28,188 nucleotides of DNA from Candidatus Peregrinibacteria bacterium (GTDB taxonomy: Bacteria; Patescibacteriota; Gracilibacteria; UM-FILTER-43-11). The position numbers and the translations under genes were made by a program. Below the pieces are notes generated by a model. The model was not told the DNA's origin. It did not search any database and worked only from the letters and a program-made list of their open reading frames with translations. The stretch lies in assembly GCA_016927155.1 (NCBI GenBank), contig JAFGNE010000020.1:1-28188 (forward strand), written 5' to 3'. This document shows positions 23,837 to 28,188 of this stretch, one piece after another; the stretch's first letter is position 1, and every line of letters begins with the position of its first letter.

Positions 23837-24553
23837 CTACAGGCTTTCCACGTCTATTTTAGAGAGGTCATCCAGTTTTTCATTTCGCGCGGTATCGGGG
23901 TTGTAGATCTGGTAGAAAAGCTCAATGATCTGCGGGGTGGAAAGCTGCGCTACGCGTAAATTGCATCCTTCCAGGCCGGCTTTCACCATATTCACCCGCT
24001 GCGAAAGCCCCTTGTTGAGTTCGTCGAATTCGTGATGGCGCCTTTTGATGCTGTCAATGCTGTCCGCCGAAGAGATGCTTTGCATGAATTTAGCGAACAG
24101 GTTCAGGTTTTGGGCACGGTAAGGGTCATAAGGGACGACGACATAAAACTTTTTTTCCATAATATCCGCGTATTCCACCAGTTTCTGGATGTATTCGCGG
24201 TATTCCAGCGTTTGCTGCTTAATGAGAGGATTCACATGTTTTTCCGCCAGCTCTTTCAGGTTTTCAAGATATTTGTCGATGTCCAGCCTGCGGGACCTCA
24301 CCACGATTTGGATGGGAAAATCGAGGGAATTGAGGAAACGCTGGTAACCGTAAATGATGGCATTCTGTTCTTCTTCCGACTTCAGGTTAAAATTAATGCT
24401 GTTTGTCTGCAGAATCGCCCGAAGCCCGCCGTTTTTCAGGACGATGACATTGTCCTTAACTTCCGCGATATCGAGGTACAGCTGGGTGCTTGAAGCCGCG
24501 CTGCCTTTTTTTTGGCGGACGGATTTGTCGGCGGTTTGGATTGTTTCGGCCAT
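23837..24553 (-). CDS. TraC/VirB4 N-terminal-domain protein without ATPase
   Basis: This 238-aa protein resembles the N-terminal, non-ATPase part of type IV secretion VirB4/TraC. Typical parts are the opening STQLYLDIAEVKDNVIVLKN, the beta hairpin LRAILQTNSINFNLKSEEE, FLNSLDFPIQIVVRSRRLD, and the helical YREYIQKLVEYADIMEKKFYV before VVPYD. No Walker A or B is present, and the protein stops where VirB4 would continue into its motor domain, so the ATPase must be a separate gene elsewhere or absent. It is directly downstream (1 nt gap) of the PrgI-like gene, as in other PrgI-VirB4 pairs. It acts at the cytoplasmic side of the membrane (inference). Confidence 0.8.
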   Translation of the reverse strand: MAETIQTADKSVRQKKGSAASSTQLYLDIAEVKDNVIVLKNGGLRAILQTNSINFNLKSEEEQNAIIYGYQRFLNSLDFPIQIVVRSRRLDIDKYLENLKELAEKHVNPLIKQQTLEYREYIQKLVEYADIMEKKFYVVVPYDPYRAQNLNLFAKFMQSISSADSIDSIKRRHHEFDELNKGLSQRVNMVKAGLEGCNLRVAQLSTPQIIELFYQIYNPDTARNEKLDDLSKIDVESL

Positions 24554-24554
24554 T

Positions 24555-25634
24555 TTAGTCGAGGTTAATTTCTATTTCGCCTTTTTTTAACTCCTCCATC
24601 CTGATTTCCCCGGTGGATGACATTGGTTTTTTAGGCGGGGGAGCGGGAATAGGGGGTGTTTTGGAAACGGGGATAATGGGCTTGGGCCGCGCGGGCGGTT
24701 CCGGTTTTTTTTGCGGCTGCGGAACAAATTGAATCGGTTTTTGCCTCTGCGTGGTGTTTATTTGGGTATCCTGCCTTTGCGGCACAGGTTTCGGCCTTTT
24801 TTTCGGCGGTTTTTGCCGCGGACGGTTTTCCGCCCGCTGTTTTACCGGACGCGGAGGACTGAAAACCTGCGCAGCCGGTTTGGGCGCCTGGACGGGCTGC
24901 TGCTGTTGGGGTTTTGGGGCGGGTTTTATGGTGGGTCCCGAAGCCGGCGGAGGCGTTGGTTTTGGCGCTGGTTTTATTTCAGGCGCCGGCATTTTTACAG
25001 TTTCTTCTTTTTTTACCTCTTCTTTTTTCGGTTCCGTTCGCGGAAGTTTGGCGAGGATATCCAGCCGTTTTTTGGCGGTTTCGTATTTGTTGGCCCGGAA
25101 ATACATGTTGTCGGTTTCACTTTTCTTTTTGCCGAAAAAAGCCTGGGTGACCAAATCCTCATCGCCGGCCTTGTCCATGTCTTCCGAACCGGCCGCTTTA
25201 ACGTCTTTCAAGCCTCCGGAATCCAGGATCCGGCTCAGTTCATCCAGGTTAACCGGTTTTTTTTCTTTTTCTTCCTTTGAGGCTTGCGATTCTTGGGGTT
25301 TGAGGTCAAAAATGTCAGGCGCTACCAAGGGGGCGATCCCGCGGTGGTCCCAGATCCTTTTTTTGGGTTTGATCGCAAATTCCAGCGCAAGAAGCAGAAA
25401 CCGCGTGAACGTGATGTCGTTGATCTTAATCAAGGCGGCCGCCACAGAAATGAGGGCGGGTATGACGATCACAATATATTCAAGGATATTCAACTCGTAA
25501 AGTTTGTTCAGAAGGGCGAAAAGCACATAGCTTATTCCTCCCCCCACCGCGATGATGATGAGCTGGCGCAGGGAGAGGGGCCCCACAATCTTATCTTCTA
25601 TGCCGACGTTTTGGGGGATCTTATACTGGAGCAC
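24555..25634 (-). CDS. PrgI-family (VirB3-like) protein with long proline-rich tail
   Basis: This is a 359-aa protein. Residues 1-100 are PrgI-like: YKIPQNVGIEDKIVGPLSLR, then two membrane helices (about 23-45 and 49-70) and a basic segment after them. PrgI/VirB3-type proteins are inner-membrane parts of type IV secretion and partner VirB4. Residues about 215-345 are an unusual Pro/Lys/Gln-rich tail (for example PKPTPPPASGPTIKPAPKPQ), likely extended and disordered. The start is GTG 25634, followed at once by the conserved YKIP segment. Usual PrgI proteins are only about 100-150 aa, so the tail is an addition. It forms an operon with the TraC-like gene. Confidence 0.82.
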   Translation of the reverse strand: MLQYKIPQNVGIEDKIVGPLSLRQLIIIAVGGGISYVLFALLNKLYELNILEYIVIVIPALISVAAALIKINDITFTRFLLLALEFAIKPKKRIWDHRGIAPLVAPDIFDLKPQESQASKEEKEKKPVNLDELSRILDSGGLKDVKAAGSEDMDKAGDEDLVTQAFFGKKKSETDNMYFRANKYETAKKRLDILAKLPRTEPKKEEVKKEETVKMPAPEIKPAPKPTPPPASGPTIKPAPKPQQQQPVQAPKPAAQVFSPPRPVKQRAENRPRQKPPKKRPKPVPQRQDTQINTTQRQKPIQFVPQPQKKPEPPARPKPIIPVSKTPPIPAPPPKKPMSSTGEIRMEELKKGEIEINLD

Positions 25635-25654
25635 GGGTTATAATTTATCTTTAT

Positions 25655-25683
25655 ATTATATCAAAAAAGAGGGAAAAATTCAA
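25655..25683 (-). promoter_or_regulatory. predicted prgI-traC promoter with extended -10
   Basis: On the minus strand TTGAAT (25683-25678), a 17-nt spacer and TATAAT (25660-25655), preceded by TGA as an extended -10. The start near 25648 gives a leader of about 14 nt. Confidence 0.6.
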
Positions 25684-25691
25684 GCCTCTTT
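25666..25691 (-). terminator. weak terminator-like hairpin after the SLH gene
   Basis: AAAGAGG (25691-25685, minus strand) can pair with CCTCTTT (25672-25666) around a 12-nt loop, followed by a few T. The stem is short and AT-rich and overlaps the prgI promoter, so the call is tentative. Confidence 0.3.
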
Positions 25692-25723
25692 AAACTTAAA
25701 CGGGAGCTTCCTCCGCTATTTCT

Positions 25724-27745
25724 CTATTTGGATTCTTCCTGGAAAGTTATCGCTTTTACTGTGAGTTCCGCCATTTCTCCGCGGGTAATGGGACGGTCGG
25801 GGCCGAACGTGGGAAGGATGTATCCCTCTTTTGTCCGACGCCCCTTGATCAGATTGTTCTGGATAGCGAAACGCACGGCGGGAAAATACCATTCGCTTTT
25901 CCGCACGTCCCTGTACGCATCGGCTGACGTGTCCTTCGTGTCAACGGAAGCGGTATCAAAACCGAACGCTTTCATGAGGATATGGACGGCTTCCACCCGC
26001 AAAATCACCTGGTCCGGCTTAAAATTGCCGTCGGGATAACCGCCAACAAGGCCCAGCGCCTTGGCTTTGGCGATGTAAGGGGCGTACCAGGCGTAAAGGG
26101 GGACATCCGCAAAGGGGGCTTTGGAGGTTTCCGTTTCCACTTCGATTCCCGCGGCGCCCAGCGCCACTTTCACAAATTCGGCGCGGGTCAGGTTTTCGTC
26201 GGGCGCGAAAATATCTTTGTCGCGGCCTTTCACCACTCCTTCCCGGTAGAGCGCCTCCACATAATTCCTCGCCCAGTGCCCTTCGGTATCCTTGAAAACG
26301 GCACGGTTGTAATTTTTGCCCGACTGGGCGATGAAGAAAGTCAGGGTTTTATCCGCCTGGATGGTTACCTGTTTGCTTTCCATGTCCACCGATACCCAAT
26401 CGGCGGGATAAGCCGAATACTGTTCGGTTTCCGCGTTAAAAGTAAAAACGGTCACTTCTTCGTCCGGTTCGTAATTGTCCCCGTAGGGGATAGTGATGGA
26501 ATAAAGGGGGCTGAAAAGCAGTGTTCCCCCTTCCGCGGGCGCCATTCTGAAGATCGATTTGAAAGTATAGCCGAAATGAATCGGGAAATCCTTGGTGTAC
26601 AGGTTTTCCGGCGGCAGGATATAGCCGGTAAACGGCTCGCCGTCTTCCGTGGTGATTGAGGTGTTTTTTTCAAAACGGATCACCGTGCCGCGCTTGGTTT
26701 CCTTGAACAGGACAGGCCGCGGCAACACCCCTTTGTGTTCCGGCGTGATATAAAGGGCGGGCTTAGAAATGATGTTGACGGGTGAGTCGGAAGAAAGGAG
26801 GGGGGCCGTTACCGCGTTCAGCCTGTAATCGTTCGGATCGGCTCCTCCCAGGTTCGCCACGCACACGTTGCCTTTCAGGCTGAACCCATACTGGCATTTG
26901 GTAACGCTGCAGGCGGGATAAGGCGTGATTTCAACCGCGTTGCTTATTTCCGGACAGGCAAAACGGTACATTTCGGTTTTTATCGGACTTTTGTTTTTAG
27001 CCTTATCCACCGCGAAAAAACGGATTACGCGGTTTCTTTCTATGGAAATGGGCCGTTCGTATTTCGCGCTTTTTTCCGTTGGGATCCCCTCAAAGGTGTA
27101 ATAAATCGTCGCGTCGGGGTCAAGGAACTCGTCGCTGCCGGTGTAATCCCCCAAATACGCCTTAAGGCTCAGGGATTGGGTTACCGTGTAAGCGCCTCCC
27201 GGCGGAAAAGCGAAAGGATGGGGCGCCGTGTGGTCTATGGCGTCGCCGGCCGTGAAAACGGAAACGATGGTCAGGGGTATCGCGTTGCCGCTCACGTCTT
27301 TTACGTTTTCAACGATCACCGCGTGTTCGTCAAGAGCGACAAGGTCCTGTTTAAAAGTGAGGATCGCGGTTTTGCCGTCTTCCGAAAGGCTCACTTCCGC
27401 GTTAAGCGCATTCCCGTTGTTTTTAACCATCACGGTTTCTGACGTGACGGAAGCGGGGTCAATCGGTTCGGAGAATCCAACGGTAAGGTTGGGCGTAAGA
27501 GTGTGAACGCCCGTGCTCCCGTCCTCAATGGAAACGCTGACAACGGTTGGAGATTCCATGTCTTCGATCTTGCAGTAGGCGCTGCAGCCGTCACGGTTCA
27601 CGAAATTGCGGTCATCGCATTCTTCGCCCGCATCCACCGCGCCATTTCCGCAATAAGCTTCCGCTTTTACAAAAAGAGGCGTAAGAAGAACGAGCGTGAG
27701 GACAGGGGCGAGAATGGAAATTTTACATTTACTGCGAAAGGACAT
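25724..27745 (-). CDS. SLH-domain surface protein with Cys-rich and Ig-like modules
   Basis: This is a 673-aa exported protein. A Sec signal peptide ends near residue 30 (FVKAEA). Residues 31-60 are a DUF4215/Myxococcus-type Cys-rich repeat (CGNGAVDAGEECDDRN, DGCSAYC). Residues about 67-167 are a bacterial Ig-like Big_5 domain (TPNLTVGFSEPIDPASVTSE). Residues about 175-265 resemble a chitobiase/Fn3-like domain (TIYYTFEG, RVIRFFAVDKAKNKSPI). The middle has a Cys pair region and further beta strands. Three SLH domains end the protein: about 490-545, 550-600 and 608-668 (FKDTEGHWARNYVEAL, FADVPLYAWYAPYI, YRDVRKSEWYFPAV). SLH domains attach to pyruvylated cell-wall polymers, so this is a wall-anchored surface protein. 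Partner unknown. Confidence 0.9.
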   Translation of the reverse strand: MSFRSKCKISILAPVLTLVLLTPLFVKAEAYCGNGAVDAGEECDDRNFVNRDGCSAYCKIEDMESPTVVSVSIEDGSTGVHTLTPNLTVGFSEPIDPASVTSETVMVKNNGNALNAEVSLSEDGKTAILTFKQDLVALDEHAVIVENVKDVSGNAIPLTIVSVFTAGDAIDHTAPHPFAFPPGGAYTVTQSLSLKAYLGDYTGSDEFLDPDATIYYTFEGIPTEKSAKYERPISIERNRVIRFFAVDKAKNKSPIKTEMYRFACPEISNAVEITPYPACSVTKCQYGFSLKGNVCVANLGGADPNDYRLNAVTAPLLSSDSPVNIISKPALYITPEHKGVLPRPVLFKETKRGTVIRFEKNTSITTEDGEPFTGYILPPENLYTKDFPIHFGYTFKSIFRMAPAEGGTLLFSPLYSITIPYGDNYEPDEEVTVFTFNAETEQYSAYPADWVSVDMESKQVTIQADKTLTFFIAQSGKNYNRAVFKDTEGHWARNYVEALYREGVVKGRDKDIFAPDENLTRAEFVKVALGAAGIEVETETSKAPFADVPLYAWYAPYIAKAKALGLVGGYPDGNFKPDQVILRVEAVHILMKAFGFDTASVDTKDTSADAYRDVRKSEWYFPAVRFAIQNNLIKGRRTKEGYILPTFGPDRPITRGEMAELTVKAITFQEESK

Positions 27746-27768
27746 TGAGGCTTTATTGATTCTTATCG

Positions 27769-27777
27769 ATTATATCA
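27769..27777 (-). promoter_or_regulatory. predicted extended -10 promoter of the SLH gene
   Basis: On the minus strand TGATATAAT (27777-27769) is a full extended -10. The start near 27762 gives a leader of about 17 nt to the ATG at 27745. No good -35 is seen. The same TGATATAAT string occurs in the prgI promoter. Confidence 0.5.
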
Positions 27778-27781
27778 CACG

Positions 27782-28188
27782 TTATTTTTTATTGACGATT
27801 TTAATCATTTCATCGTGGATTTTTGTGCCATTGCTCACGATGATATTGGAATCGCCCGGCATCCAGTTTTTTCCCGAAAAGTCCGTCGCCTTTCCGCCCG
27901 CTTCGCGTACCAGCAAGGCTCCGGCGGCCAAGTCCCATAGCGGAAGTTTGTTCATCAGATACGCTTCACACGCGCCTTTGGCCACAAGCGCCATTTCGGA
28001 GCCCGCGGCACGGAGGCGCGCGGCATCCCGCGCGGCCAGTTTGAGGCCGACCACATAATGTTCCGCTTTCCTGATGGCCTGGGGCGTGGCCGCGTGGCAA
28101 TAAAGGACCATGGCCTTTTCCATGTCCGATATCCCGGATACATGGATCCGTTTGCCGTTTTTGAAAGCGCCCCCGCCCTTCGCTGCCG
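27782..28188 (-). CDS. inositol-monophosphatase family protein, C-terminal part
   Basis: About 135 codons of a gene that begins beyond the right edge. The frame stays open past the ATG at 28123, and the upstream residues (GGGAFKNGKRIHVSGISD) match the family. LPLWDLAAGALLVREAGGKA carries the conserved metal-binding Asp and the WDxAAG-EAGG signature of Mg2+-dependent sugar/inositol phosphatases (IMPase, SuhB, CysQ, some FBPases). The exact substrate cannot be told. It ends 36 nt before the SLH gene start. Confidence 0.9.
   Translation of the reverse strand, partial: AAKGGGAFKNGKRIHVSGISDMEKAMVLYCHAATPQAIRKAEHYVVGLKLAARDAARLRAAGSEMALVAKGACEAYLMNKLPLWDLAAGALLVREAGGKATDFSGKNWMPGDSNIIVSNGTKIHDEMIKIVNKK

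Noticed and set aside
1..28188. CRISPR arrays, insertion sequences or prophage
   Set aside because: I saw no spaced direct repeats, transposase or integrase motifs; the baseplate-J resemblance sits in a single-pass membrane protein next to pgk, not in a phage cluster.

Overview
The window reads as a compact bacterial chromosome segment, with roughly half G+C, gene overlaps of 1-4 nt and almost no spacer DNA. The best fit is a Patescibacteria (CPR) genome. Three genes together carry that call: a short PrgI-like protein, a stand-alone VirB4/TraC N-terminal domain, and a baseplate-J-like single-pass membrane protein. The SLH-anchored, Cys-rich surface protein would suit a Peregrinibacteria-like member, but this placement comes from remembered family distribution and not from any search. 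TGA is an ordinary stop here: purL, thyA and the CNNM-type gene all end in TGA inside ATGA overlaps. That argues against the recoded Gracilibacteria/Absconditabacteria groups.

Layout. 1-897 (+): the 3' end of a PfkB-family sugar kinase, then a conserved-looking 208-aa protein built from two similar beta-rich units. 7015-908 (-): a three-gene cassette of a small acidic protein, a 1077-aa MoxR-like AAA+ ATPase with a beta-rich/coiled-coil N-terminus, and an 824-aa protein with an HEVGH metallopeptidase motif and a VWA domain. 7157-13280 (+): enolase, a lipoprotein, a terminator-bounded gap that may hold a small RNA or tiny ORF, then purL and holA. 15819-13277 (-): a CNNM/CBS transporter-like protein overlapping a DedA-UppP fusion. 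15947-18816 (+): argS, tRNA-Phe(GAA) and rlmN. 20148-18821 (-): thyA-folA. 20216-23834 (+): nnrE carrying two copies of a palindromic repeat, pgk and the baseplate-J-like gene. 25634-23837 (-): prgI-like and traC-like genes. 28188-25724 (-): the C-terminal part of an inositol-monophosphatase family gene and the SLH surface protein.

How the genes work together. eno and pgk are lower-glycolysis enzymes. purL, thyA and folA supply nucleotides. holA, argS, tRNA-Phe and rlmN serve replication and translation. The DedA-UppP fusion would couple dephosphorylation and recycling of the undecaprenyl carrier for envelope synthesis. PrgI/TraC and the baseplate-J-like protein point to a cell-envelope secretion or uptake apparatus. 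The AAA+/VWA cassette is the least explained block and looks like a chelatase- or MoxR-type remodelling machine with a protease-like partner.

Several start sites sit only 0-25 nt downstream of recognisable -10 boxes, and Shine-Dalgarno sequences are mostly absent. This suggests short-leader or leaderless transcripts are common. No CRISPR array, insertion sequence, rRNA or replication origin was seen, and no gene-free stretch exceeds about 250 nt.
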